Position numbers and translations under genes: made by a program. A stretch of 64,000 bases of DNA from DATFTE01 sp963802575 (GTDB taxonomy: Bacteria > Acidobacteriota > Terriglobia > Terriglobales > Acidobacteriaceae): NCBI GenBank assembly GCA_963802575.1, contig CAWDJF010000006.1, forward strand, positions 248,001-312,000, in the 5' to 3' direction. Below are positions 23,960 to 31,749 of the stretch, piece by piece. The number at the start of each line of letters is the position of its first letter. The first letter of the stretch is position 1. The notes under the pieces were generated by a model, which was not told the DNA's origin, did not search any database, and worked only from the letters and a program-made list of their open reading frames with translations.

Positions 23960-24586
23960 ATGCGTTTCTACCAGATCGAAATCCTACACGACCTTCGCGT
24001 GCTGCAGTTGTATTCGGAAGATCCGACCAACCGGCTGACGCGGGAGTGTGTGCTGGCGCTGACGGAGGCAGTATCCGAGCTGGCTGCGGAGGCGAGCCCT
24101 CTGGTCATCACGGGGAATCCAAAATTCTTTTCTGCCGGGGCAGATCTGCATGAGATTGCGGCATTGACCGGTCCTGCGGCGTACGAGTTTTCGAAGATGG
24201 GGCAGGCCCTGATGAACGCGATCGAGCGCTTCCCTGCCCAGGTGTATGCAGCGGTTCATGGGTATTGCATGGGTGGAGGACTCGATCTGGCCTTGGCCTG
24301 CCATGGTCGGATCGCGTCGCCTCACGCCGTGTTTGGACATCGCGGGGCGGCCCTGGGATTGATTACCGGCTGGGGTGGAACCCAGCGGCTGCCGCGACTG
24401 GTGGGCAAAGCGAAGGCGCTGGAAATGTTTGTGGCGGCGGAGAAGATTCACGCGGTCGAGGCTTGGCGGATTGGGTTGGTGGATGCGCTAGTGGAGGATC
24501 CGGTGGCCGAGGCGGTGGCGAGAATCAAGAACACCGAATTAGAGGCCATGCACTGGAAAGCAGATCCTTCGCTTCGCTCAAGATGA
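23960..24586 (+). CDS. enoyl-CoA hydratase/isomerase family protein, short C-terminus
   Basis: This is a crotonase-fold protein of 208 residues; family members are usually about 255. The oxyanion-hole segments are present: KFFSAGADLHEI and VHGYCMGGGLDLALACHGRI. GAALGLITGWGGTQRLPRLV is the usual central loop. The C-terminal helices that normally complete the trimer contact and active site are missing. The last codons (ADPSLRSR) are encoded by a dispersed repeat, half of the GACGTC family, so the gene was probably truncated or retailed by repeat insertion. Activity may be altered. Confidence 0.82.
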   Translation: MRFYQIEILHDLRVLQLYSEDPTNRLTRECVLALTEAVSELAAEASPLVITGNPKFFSAGADLHEIAALTGPAAYEFSKMGQALMNAIERFPAQVYAAVHGYCMGGGLDLALACHGRIASPHAVFGHRGAALGLITGWGGTQRLPRLVGKAKALEMFVAAEKIHAVEAWRIGLVDALVEDPVAEAVARIKNTELEAMHWKADPSLRSR

Positions 24587-24588
24587 CA
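24560..24588. repeat. GACGTC-family half repeat overlapping the enoyl-CoA hydratase 3' end
   Basis: GCAGATCCTTCGCTTCGCTC followed by AAGATGAC matches the right arm of the REPIN-like elements and provides the last codons and stop of the gene. Confidence 0.65.
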
Positions 24589-24711
24589 AATTGTTTCTTG
24601 TGGGCAGGGTTTTACTTCGGCGTTCTGATTTCGTCCTCCCTGACTTCACGTCGCGGGTTTGCGCCTTTCTGCGCGGCTGATATACCGTAGTCTGTTTGCG
24701 GATTACGACCC

Positions 24712-26412
24712 ATGGCTGACCGTACCGAGACTCTCGCCCCTTCGACCTCCACCGTATTGACTTCCAAGGTGGATCCAACATCCGCGCGCTTTGAGGCCAA
24801 CATGCGTTTTCTGGCCGACCTGGTTTCTCAGGTGCGGAATGAAGGCGAAAAGATTTGCGAAGGCGGAGGGCAGAAGGCGATCGAGAGCCAGCACTCCAAG
24901 GGACGTCTGACCGCACGCGAGCGCATTCAGCGCCTCGTTGATCCCGGCAGTTTCTTTGAGCTGGGGATGTACGCGGCTTACGGGATGTATGAAGAGTGGG
25001 GCGGGGCGGCCTCCGCGGGAGTGATCACCGGATTAGGGCGCATCCATACCCGGCTGGTCATGATTATTGCCAATGACGCGACGGTGAAGGCTGGGGCGTT
25101 TTTCCCCATGACTTCGAAGAAAGTCATCCGCGCGCAGAATATTTCCATCGAAAATCGGATTCCTACGATTTACCTGGTCGATTCTGCGGGCGTTTTCCTG
25201 CCCTTGCAGGAAGATGTTTTTCCCGATACGGACGATTTCGGGCGAGTGTTTCGCAACAATGCAGTGATGTCGGCGATGGGGATCTCGCAGATTGCGGCCA
25301 TCATGGGCATGTGCGTCGCCGGCGGCGGATATCTTCCCGTCATGTGCGATCACGTGTTGATGACTGATGGCAGCGGGCTGTTCCTGGCGGGCCCAGCGCT
25401 GGTGCAGGCGGCAATCGGGCAGAAATATACGTCGGAGGAACTGGGCGGTGCGGCTATGCACTCGGCGATCAGCGGGACAGTCGACTTCCGCGAACCGAAC
25501 GACGAAGCGTGCCTGGCGCGGATTCGCGCGATTGTCGAGAAGTGGGGGTACCGCAGGCTCTCTCCGTGGGATCGCAAGAAGCCTGAGGCTCCGGCCTTCG
25601 CGGCAGAAGAAATTTACGGAATTTACGATTCGTCGCCGGCGCGTCCTTATGACATGAGGGAAGTGTTGGCGCGCATCGTCGACGGAAGCCGCTTCGATGA
25701 ATACAAGGCGGAGTATGGCAAGACAATACTCTGCGGGTACGCCCGCATTGGCGGCTTCGCGGTTGGTATCGTCGCCAACCAGAAACTGCATGCGCAGCAG
25801 ACCGACCACGAAGGTCACAAGCGAGTGGAGTTTGGTGGCGTGATTTATACCGAGTCGGCGGAAAAAGCTGCACGCTTCATCATGGACTGCAATCAGAATC
25901 TGATTCCGCTGGTGTTCTTTCACGATGTGAACGGGTTCATGGTGGGACGCGACGCGGAGTGGTCGGGCATCATCAAAGCTGGAGCGAAGATGGTGAACGC
26001 GGTGTCGAATTCCGTAGTGCCAAAGATCACGGTAATCGTCGGGGGATCGTTTGGCGCCGGGCACTATGCCATGTGCGGGAAGGCATACGATCCGCGATTT
26101 ATGTTTGCCTGGCCGACGGCGCGCTACGCGGTCATGAGCGGTGACTCGGCGGCGGGGACGCTCGTCGAGATAAAAGTGAAGCAACTGGAGCGCGGCGGCA
26201 AAAAACTGAGCGACGAAGAGAAGAAAGAGCTGCACGAGTCGACCAAGAGAACCTACGACGAGCAAACCGACCCGCGATATGGAGCGGCACGGTTGTGGAT
26301 CGATAAGATTATCGATCCCATCGAGACCCGGGATGCGATCACGCAGGCGCTCGAGGCGGCGGCGCTGAATCCCGATGTGGCGGAGTTTAAGGTTGGGGTG
26401 CTGCAGACGTAG
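24712..26412 (+). CDS. acyl-CoA carboxylase carboxyltransferase (methylcrotonyl-CoA carboxylase beta type)
   Basis: This 566-residue carboxyltransferase transfers CO2 from biotin to an acyl-CoA. The N-terminal half has the acyl-CoA-binding segments (SKGRLTARERIQRLVDPGSF, FPDTDDFGRVFRNNAVMSAM, MCVAGGGYLPVMCDH). The C-terminal half has the biotin-side oxyanion elements (FFHDVNGFMVGRDAEWSGI and VGGSFGAGHYAMCGKAYDPR). DSAGVFLPLQEDVFPD and the ordering fit the 3-methylcrotonyl-CoA branch better than propionyl-CoA carboxylase. HMG-CoA lyase and a hydratase follow directly, as in leucine degradation. The biotin carboxylase alpha subunit is not in the window. Confidence 0.85.
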   Translation: MADRTETLAPSTSTVLTSKVDPTSARFEANMRFLADLVSQVRNEGEKICEGGGQKAIESQHSKGRLTARERIQRLVDPGSFFELGMYAAYGMYEEWGGAASAGVITGLGRIHTRLVMIIANDATVKAGAFFPMTSKKVIRAQNISIENRIPTIYLVDSAGVFLPLQEDVFPDTDDFGRVFRNNAVMSAMGISQIAAIMGMCVAGGGYLPVMCDHVLMTDGSGLFLAGPALVQAAIGQKYTSEELGGAAMHSAISGTVDFREPNDEACLARIRAIVEKWGYRRLSPWDRKKPEAPAFAAEEIYGIYDSSPARPYDMREVLARIVDGSRFDEYKAEYGKTILCGYARIGGFAVGIVANQKLHAQQTDHEGHKRVEFGGVIYTESAEKAARFIMDCNQNLIPLVFFHDVNGFMVGRDAEWSGIIKAGAKMVNAVSNSVVPKITVIVGGSFGAGHYAMCGKAYDPRFMFAWPTARYAVMSGDSAAGTLVEIKVKQLERGGKKLSDEEKKELHESTKRTYDEQTDPRYGAARLWIDKIIDPIETRDAITQALEAAALNPDVAEFKVGVLQT

Positions 26413-26512
26413 TTGATTGAGTCATTGAATCATTGAGACATTGGTCATTGTTTTTTAATGATTCAATGACTCAATGTCTCAATGATTCAATCTCAGCGAT
26501 TCAATCTCCCAG
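26413..26512. repeat. inverted array of the word ATTGA(A/G)TCATTGA
   Basis: The left arm GATTGAGTCATTGAATCATT, GAGACATTG and the right arm AATGATTCAATGACTCAATG, TCTCAATGATTCAATC are inverted relatives separated by TTTTTT. The array fills the spacer from the carboxylase stop to the HMG-CoA lyase start. The T6 run suggests a possible terminator or attenuator, but the repeated words look like an element of their own. Confidence 0.7.
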
Positions 26513-26517
26513 AGAGT

Positions 26518-27396
26518 ATGAGCAAATCCGTAAAACTGATTGAGTGCCCGCGCGATGCATGGCAGGGATTGAAGGGGCAGATTCCCGCCGACATCAAGGT
26601 GGAGTATCTGAAAGCCTTGATCAATGCAGGTTTCAAGCATATTGATGCGGCATCGTTCGTGTCCCCGAAGGCCGTGCCGCAGATGGCGGACTCGGAAGAA
26701 GTGTTGAAGGAACTCGATCCACCGGACGATGTCGAGATCATCGGCATTGTGGTAAATGAGAAAGGGGCGCAGCGGGCGATTAATACGAATGCCGTGCGGA
26801 CGCTGGGATTTCCTTACTCGGTGTCGCCAACTTTCCTGCAGAACAACCAGCGTCAGACGCTCGACGAGGCGATCGACGAACTGGAAAAGATCAAGAACAA
26901 GGGCGAAGAAGGCGGACTCGATACCGTCGTCTATATTTCGATGGCGTTCGGAAATCCGTATGGCGACCCGTGGAATGTGGACGAGGTGGTCGATGCCATC
27001 GATCTGCTGGAGTCTTACGGCGTGAAGATGATTTCTCTCGCTGACACCGTGGGTATGGCGAGCGCCGCGCAAATTCGCGATCTGGTGGGGAAGGTGCTCA
27101 CGAAGTTCGACTATCTCGAGATTGGCGTGCATCTGCACAGCCGTCCTGAGCAGGCGGCGGAGAAGATTCTGGCGGCGTATGACGCGGGATGCCGGCGGTT
27201 TGATTCGGCGCTCGGAGGACTCGGCGGTTGTCCGTTTGCGCAGGACGCTCTGGTGGGGAATATTCCGACCGAGACACTGTTGAAAGTTCTGCAAGAGCGC
27301 GGTGCGGAATTGCCGGCGCTGAAGCCTCTAGATACGCTTCTGAAAATTACTGCGCAGATGGGGGCGCGTTACGCGGGGGCGACGGCAGCGGATTAA
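26518..27396 (+). CDS. mvaB: hydroxymethylglutaryl-CoA lyase
   Basis: This enzyme of about 292 residues cleaves HMG-CoA to acetoacetate and acetyl-CoA, the last step of leucine degradation. The start is taken at MSKSVKLIECPRDAWQGL, since the upstream extension is repeat-encoded. Key segments are ECPRDAWQG (the DRE-type metal and Arg site, here variant PRDA), IDAASFVSPKAVPQMADSEE, GVHLHSRP with the His-x-His metal site, and the Gly-rich catalytic loop GGLGGCPFAQDALVGN containing the catalytic Cys. It follows the carboxylase and precedes the second hydratase, in line with the pathway. Confidence 0.88.
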   Translation: MSKSVKLIECPRDAWQGLKGQIPADIKVEYLKALINAGFKHIDAASFVSPKAVPQMADSEEVLKELDPPDDVEIIGIVVNEKGAQRAINTNAVRTLGFPYSVSPTFLQNNQRQTLDEAIDELEKIKNKGEEGGLDTVVYISMAFGNPYGDPWNVDEVVDAIDLLESYGVKMISLADTVGMASAAQIRDLVGKVLTKFDYLEIGVHLHSRPEQAAEKILAAYDAGCRRFDSALGGLGGCPFAQDALVGNIPTETLLKVLQERGAELPALKPLDTLLKITAQMGARYAGATAAD

Positions 27397-27440
27397 GTTT
27401 CAGACCTCGGACGTCGGCCCTCAGACCTCAGCGCTCAACG
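27397..27440. repeat. spacer word array, CTCAGACCTC(G/A)G
   Basis: TTTCAGACCTCGGACGTCGG and CCCTCAGACCTCAGCGCTC repeat the word CAGACCTC within a 50-base spacer between two genes of the catabolic block. Confidence 0.55.
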
Positions 27441-27451
27441 ACAAATTAGAA

Positions 27452-28234
27452 ATGGGATATCAAACTCTAGAATTGGCGTACGACGGTGGGGTCGCGCTGA
27501 TCACGCTCAACCGCCCTGAAAAGCGCAATGCCGTCAGCTTTGCGCTGGTGAGCGAGATGCTGGGGGCGCTCGATGAGATTGAGCGTTCGAAAGCGCAAGT
27601 CGTCATCATTACCGGTGCGGGCAAGGCGTTTTGTGCGGGCATGGATCTGGACGAGCTCAAATCTTTGCTGGGCAAGACGCATGATGAAAATCTGAAAGAC
27701 TCGGCGCGGATGGCGCAACTCTTCCGCCGGATTTACGAATTCCCTTTGCCGACCATTGCGGCGGTGAATGGCGCAGCCATCGCCGGGGGCACTGGCATTG
27801 CCACCATGTGTGACTTCACTCTCGCTGTTCCCGAAGCGAAGTTTGGCTATACCGAAGTGCGTATCGGATTTGTTCCCGCCATTGTGTCTGCGATTCTGGT
27901 GTGGCAAGTGGGACACAAGATCGCGCGCGATCTGCTGCTCACGGGACGTTTGTTCGATGCGGCTGAGGCGCATCGCTATGGATTGGTGAATGAAGTGGTC
28001 GCTTCCGAGCAACTGATGGCGAGGGCGCGCGAGTTGGCGGCGCAGATTAGCGAGAACAGCCCGACCTCGGTGCGCGTCACCAAGAAGCTGATCAACGGCT
28101 ATCTCGACAAGCAACTCGATGCGCAGTTCGCTGCGGCGATTGAAGAGAATGCACGCATCCGTACAACCCCTGATTTTCGCGAAGGAGTCTCGTCGTTTCT
28201 CGAGAAGCGCAAGCCGCGCTGGAGCGGACAGTGA
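27452..28234 (+). CDS. enoyl-CoA hydratase/methylglutaconyl-CoA hydratase-like
   Basis: This full-length 260-residue crotonase-family enzyme carries ITLNRPEKRNAVSFALVSEM at the N-terminus, GAGKAFCAGMDLDELKS and VNGAAIAGGTGIATMCDFTL for the two oxyanion-hole Gly/Ala NH groups, and FGYTEVRIGFVPAIVSAILV as the active-site loop with the Glu. Its position after HMG-CoA lyase and a methylcrotonyl-type carboxylase suggests the methylglutaconyl-CoA hydratase step. Specificity is inferred from context. It overlaps the thioesterase gene by 4 bases (GTGA). Confidence 0.88.
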   Translation: MGYQTLELAYDGGVALITLNRPEKRNAVSFALVSEMLGALDEIERSKAQVVIITGAGKAFCAGMDLDELKSLLGKTHDENLKDSARMAQLFRRIYEFPLPTIAAVNGAAIAGGTGIATMCDFTLAVPEAKFGYTEVRIGFVPAIVSAILVWQVGHKIARDLLLTGRLFDAAEAHRYGLVNEVVASEQLMARARELAAQISENSPTSVRVTKKLINGYLDKQLDAQFAAAIEENARIRTTPDFREGVSSFLEKRKPRWSGQ

Positions 28235-28653
28235 GCGAGCCGCGGGTTTGCGAGACACGTGTGCGGGTGCGTTACGCCGAAACCGATCAGATGGGCGTGG
28301 TGTATCACTCGAATCACTTCATCTGGTTCGAGGTGGGACGCGTGGAGTTCATGCGCCAACTTGGCCTGACTTATCGCGACATGGAACGCGAGCACGGATT
28401 TTTTATCGCGGTGGTCGATGCACGCTGCCGCTACAAGGCTCCCGCGAAGTATGATGATGAAGTCATCGTGCGCACGCATTTGAAGAACGCGCGTGAATCG
28501 ATGGTGCATTTTGGATACGAGTTGCTGCGGGCGGATGATAATACGCTGCTGGCCGAAGGTGAGACCACGCATATCGTGATCGATCGCGAGATGAAGATTA
28601 CGGCAATCCCGGAGAAGTACATGACGATTTTCCGGAGTGCGGCCGGGAGGTAG
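28231..28653 (+). CDS. YbgC/FadM-type acyl-CoA thioesterase
   Basis: This 140-residue hot-dog-fold thioesterase starts with GTG within the 4-base overlap with the preceding hydratase. The segment RVRYAETDQMGVVYHSNHFI is the diagnostic 4-hydroxybenzoyl-CoA thioesterase-type motif with the catalytic Asp, followed by WFEVGRVEFMRQLGLTYRDM. It hydrolyses acyl-CoA esters, freeing CoA. Co-translation with the hydratase suggests a housekeeping or overflow role in the leucine/acyl-CoA block. Confidence 0.9.
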   Translation: MSEPRVCETRVRVRYAETDQMGVVYHSNHFIWFEVGRVEFMRQLGLTYRDMEREHGFFIAVVDARCRYKAPAKYDDEVIVRTHLKNARESMVHFGYELLRADDNTLLAEGETTHIVIDREMKITAIPEKYMTIFRSAAGR

Positions 28654-28705
28654 AAATCATCGGTCGCGGGTGGCAGGTGGCCGGCGACCAGCGACCGGCG
28701 ATCGT
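28654..28705. repeat. inverted array of the word GGTCGC(G/T)GGT
   Basis: The left arm ATCGGTCGCGGGTGGCAGGT and the right arm CGGCGACCAGCGACCGGCGA, TCG are inverted relatives, each composed of repeats of GGTCGC or its complement. The array begins after the thioesterase stop and ends just before hutH's ribosome-binding site. Confidence 0.55.
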
Positions 28706-28720
28706 TTACTGGGAGTTCCT

Positions 28721-30256
28721 TTGCAAGCTCTTCACATTAACGGAAACGACTTGACGCTGGAGGCGGTGCGCGAGGTCGCGGTCGAGCGGCGTCCTGTACT
28801 ACTGCTGGCCGAGGCGCGTGAAGCAGTCAACCGGGCGCGGGCCGTGGTCGACAAGCTGGTCGCGGACGACAGAGTCTCGTACGCCATCACCACCGGCGTC
28901 GGCAAGCTGAGTGACGTTAAGATTGCCGGCCCGCAGATTCGCGAATTGCAAGTCAATCTGGTGCGCTCGCATTCCGTGGGCGTCGGCGATCCGCTTTCGA
29001 TCCCCGAAACTCGCGCCATGATGTTGTTGCGCGCCAATTCCCTTTCCAAAGGCTGCTCCGGCGTGCGCGCGATCGTGATCGATACGATTTGCGAAATGCT
29101 GAATCGCGGCGTGACTCCCATGGTGCCGTCGCAAGGTAGCGTGGGAGCGAGTGGAGATCTGGCGCCGCTCGCGCATCTTGCGCTGGCGCTGATTGGCGAA
29201 GGCGAATGTTTGGACGACAAGGGCGGGCGCATTCCCACGACGAACGCACTGCGCGCGGCGCAGGTGAAGCCGCTGGTGCTCGAAGCGAAAGAAGCGATTT
29301 CGTTGATTAACGGCACGCAAGGGATGTTGGCGGTGGGGATTCTGGCGCTGCTCGCGGCGGAGACGCTCGCCGATTCCGCGGATGTGATTGGCGCGATGGT
29401 TTGCGACGCTCTGCGGGGAACGGATGTGGCGTTTGACGAGCGCATTCATAAAGCGCGTCCGCACGCCGGGCAGTTGAAGACTGCGGCGAACTTGCGGAAG
29501 ATGCTCGAGGGCAGCCAGATTCGGGAATCGCATCGCGATTGCACGCGGGTGCAGGATGCCTACTCGCTGCGCTGCATGCCGCAGGTACACGGCGCGGTGC
29601 GCGATACCTTGACCCATTGCCGCGCGGTGATGGAGACGGAACTGAATTCTGCCGTCGATAATCCGCTGGTGTTTGTGAAGAATCCGAAAGCGTCGGATGG
29701 TGAAGGCGATGTAATCTCGGGCGGGAATTTTCATGGCGAGCCGGTTGCTTTCGCTTTGGATTTCCTCGGGATTGCGTTGAGCGCGCTCGCAGGCATTTCA
29801 GAGCGGAGATTGGAACGGTTGGTGAACCCGTCGTTGAACGAAGGCTTGCCGCCGTTCCTTGCCTCCGGCGCGGGCTTAAATTCCGGATTCATGATGCCAC
29901 AGGTCACGGCAGCGGCCCTAGCGAGTGAGAATAAAGTACTGGCGCATCCGGCGTCGGTCGATTCGATTACGACTTCGGGCAATAAGGAAGATTTTGTTTC
30001 GATGGGAATGGGCGCCGCGCTCAAGCTGACGCGTATCGTTCAGAACACGCGCAACGCGATGGCGATTGAGGCCATGGCCGCGGCGCAGGCGCTCGACTTT
30101 CTAGCGCCGCTTAAGACTTCGAAACGTTGCCAGGCGGCCCATGCGGCGATCCGATCGGTGTGTCCGACGATGGACAAGGACCGGGTCATGTATCAGGACT
30201 TCGCGCGGATCAGCGAGCTGATTGCGAGTGGGAAGGTGGCCGAGGCGCTAAGGTAG
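28721..30256 (+). CDS. hutH: histidine ammonia-lyase
   Basis: This 511-residue enzyme deaminates histidine to urocanate. The start is taken as TTG at 28721 because GGGAG lies 5 bases upstream and the product then has the family's usual length; upstream codons lie in repeat DNA. The Ala143-Ser144-Gly145 triad in GSVGASGDLAPLAHLA forms the MIO electrophile. Other marks are YAITTGVGKLSDV, DAYSLRCMPQVHG, NSAVDNPLVF and GNFHGEPVAFALD. hutU, hutI and hutG are absent nearby, so the rest of the pathway must be elsewhere. Confidence 0.94.
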   Translation: MQALHINGNDLTLEAVREVAVERRPVLLLAEAREAVNRARAVVDKLVADDRVSYAITTGVGKLSDVKIAGPQIRELQVNLVRSHSVGVGDPLSIPETRAMMLLRANSLSKGCSGVRAIVIDTICEMLNRGVTPMVPSQGSVGASGDLAPLAHLALALIGEGECLDDKGGRIPTTNALRAAQVKPLVLEAKEAISLINGTQGMLAVGILALLAAETLADSADVIGAMVCDALRGTDVAFDERIHKARPHAGQLKTAANLRKMLEGSQIRESHRDCTRVQDAYSLRCMPQVHGAVRDTLTHCRAVMETELNSAVDNPLVFVKNPKASDGEGDVISGGNFHGEPVAFALDFLGIALSALAGISERRLERLVNPSLNEGLPPFLASGAGLNSGFMMPQVTAAALASENKVLAHPASVDSITTSGNKEDFVSMGMGAALKLTRIVQNTRNAMAIEAMAAAQALDFLAPLKTSKRCQAAHAAIRSVCPTMDKDRVMYQDFARISELIASGKVAEALR

Positions 30257-30265
30257 GGGCTTTTC

Positions 30266-30295
30266 ACCACAGAGACACAGAGAAAAACCCGCAAA
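30266..30295 (-). repeat. CACAGAGACACAGAG word repeat
   Basis: TTTTCACCACAGAGACACAG followed by AGAAAAA lies just after hutH. Read on the minus strand (CTCTGTGTCTCTGTGGTGAAAA) it has the same shape as the GTGGTTAAA-ending spacer words at 22700-22735. Confidence 0.45.
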
Positions 30296-30339
30296 TTGCC
30301 GCGGCAAGACGAACTCGGTGTACGTCCCCCCACGCGAGA

Positions 30340-30918
30340 CTACGATGCCTTCGCGGCGCTGCCGTCCAACCCCAACTCCCCTGCGATTCCCTTCATGGCC
30401 TCGATACAGAAGGCGATGTGTTCTTCGAGGTCCACGCCTATATCGGCGGCGCCGTTTACGATGTCGTCGCGATTGACGCTTCTGGCGAAGGCTTTGTCTT
30501 TCATCTTCTTCTTCACCGACTTAGCTTCGACTTCGGCCAGCGACTTGCCGGGCTTGACCAAGGCGCAGGCGGTGAGGAATCCCGCAAGTTCATCGCAGGC
30601 AAACAGCGTCTTCTCCATCGGAGTCACACGCGGTACTCCCGTGTATTCAGCGTGCGACATGATGGCTTGGCGAATTTCATCGGAGTATCCGCGCTCTTTC
30701 AGAATTTCATTCCCCTTGTAGGGATGCTCTTCACGGCTGGGATACCTGTCGTAATCGAAGTCGTGCAGCAGGCCGACGACTCCCCAAAGATTTTCGTCTG
30801 CGCCCGACTTGCGGGCATAAGCGCGCATGCAAGCTTCGACAGCGAGCGCATGTTTCCGCAAACTTTCCGATGGAGTGAACTCAGTTAGTAACCCCCACGC
30901 GACATCGCGATCTGTCAT
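30340..30918 (-). CDS. HD-domain phosphohydrolase
   Basis: This 192-residue metal-dependent phosphohydrolase has an HD fold. SESLRKHALAVEACMRAYAR supplies the first His, GVVGLLHDFDYDRYPSREEH holds the His-Asp doublet and extra His, and IRQAIMSHAEYTG a later His; the spacing is typical of stand-alone HDIG proteins. ATG at 30918 follows AGGGAAG. The substrate, nucleotide or nucleic acid, is unknown. The gene converges on hutH. Confidence 0.85.
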   Translation of the reverse strand: MTDRDVAWGLLTEFTPSESLRKHALAVEACMRAYARKSGADENLWGVVGLLHDFDYDRYPSREEHPYKGNEILKERGYSDEIRQAIMSHAEYTGVPRVTPMEKTLFACDELAGFLTACALVKPGKSLAEVEAKSVKKKMKDKAFARSVNRDDIVNGAADIGVDLEEHIAFCIEAMKGIAGELGLDGSAAKAS

Positions 30919-31074
30919 GGTTCTTCCCTGTTTTCTAAGGATGGCTACAGTTTCCGCTGTAGATGATGTTTGATTTTACTTGACTTCCACAGGGTGCATC
31001 CCGCACATTACGCTGCAGATTGAAATCTTGTACAGATTTCAGGGCCTGCCCGCTCTGGCACGCTCCCAATCTCG

Positions 31075-31614
31075 ATGGCTACAACACTTGCCCCGGTAGA
31101 CTCCAGGGAAGTTGTCCGATGCGACCGCTGCCTGCTGGTCCAATTTCGTACCACTAACAATCTTTGCCGCCGCTGCCATGGCTCATTGGATGAAGACGAG
31201 CCGGTCGCGGCTGCACCAACGCCACTGCCACAGATGATGCCAATTCCCGGTACTGGACGAGGCCATTTGAACCTGGCGTCGTCGATCCGGCAGCTTCGTC
31301 TGCGCAACGGCCTGAGCCAGCGTCAACTGGCGACGCGCATGTCCGTGCCGCGGACCTACGTTTCCAAAATTGAGAATGAAAAAGCCACCCCGACCCTTTC
31401 CTCACTGGAGCGGTTGGCGCGAGCCCTGGAGGTCAGTGTGCCTGATTTGCTGAGCGGTGGCGAGCGCACTCGTCAGGAAGAAGTGCGTGAACTCATGCAA
31501 GATCCGTTTGTCGCGGAGCTGCTGCCGTTCGTGGCCGAATTGAATGGCATGCAGATGTCGAGCATTCTGACGCAGGTGAGGGACTTGACGCTGCGTCCGC
31601 GGCGAAGCGCGTAA
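31075..31614 (+). CDS. zinc-ribbon plus XRE-type HTH transcriptional regulator
   Basis: This 179-residue DNA-binding protein has two modules. Residues 16-34 hold CDRC ... CRRC, a C-x2-C-x11-C-x2-C zinc-ribbon pattern. Residues about 70-126 form a lambda-repressor-like HTH (IRQLRLRNGLSQRQLATRMS, VPRTYVSKIENEKATPTLSS). The C-terminal tail has a helical, acidic segment. XRE proteins usually repress their own or neighbouring genes. The neighbours here are an HD protein and, on the opposite strand, an ABC transporter, so targets are unclear. No strong ribosome-binding site precedes the ATG. Confidence 0.85.
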   Translation: MATTLAPVDSREVVRCDRCLLVQFRTTNNLCRRCHGSLDEDEPVAAAPTPLPQMMPIPGTGRGHLNLASSIRQLRLRNGLSQRQLATRMSVPRTYVSKIENEKATPTLSSLERLARALEVSVPDLLSGGERTRQEEVRELMQDPFVAELLPFVAELNGMQMSSILTQVRDLTLRPRRSA

Positions 31615-31659
31615 AGATTTCGTCGCTTTCGGCCGATAGGAGAGTCAAAAGCAACGGCC

Positions 31660-31677
31660 GCGGGCAGGAGTGCCCGC
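31660..31677. repeat. GC hairpin GCGGGCA-GGAG-TGCCCGC
   Basis: This perfect 7-bp stem with a 4-base loop occurs 45 bases after the regulator's stop and is followed by GCCACAC. It is one of several GC hairpins found at gene 3' ends. Confidence 0.6.
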
Positions 31678-31719
31678 GCCACACTTAGACACGAGTTTAT
31701 CCGGGCAACCACCAACTGC

Positions 31720-31748
31720 AGCCGGGATCTTCGGATCCCGGCTTTTTT
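31720..31748 (+). terminator. Rho-independent terminator after the regulator gene
   Basis: AGCCGGGATC-TTCG-GATCCCGGCT followed by TTTTTT is a perfect 10-bp stem with a UUCG tetraloop and a U-run. It ends right before the permease stop codon on the other strand and separates the convergent units. Confidence 0.88.
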
Positions 31749-31749
31749 A

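Noticed and set aside
25033..26265. 410-codon open frame antisense to the carboxylase gene
   Set aside because: Reverse-frame shadow of a well-supported gene.
24712..26412. Propionyl-CoA carboxylase beta subunit, suggested by nearby mutase genes
   Set aside because: The FPDTDDFGRVF and GGGYLPVMCD segments and the adjacent HMG-CoA lyase favour the methylcrotonyl-CoA branch, although specificity is not proven.
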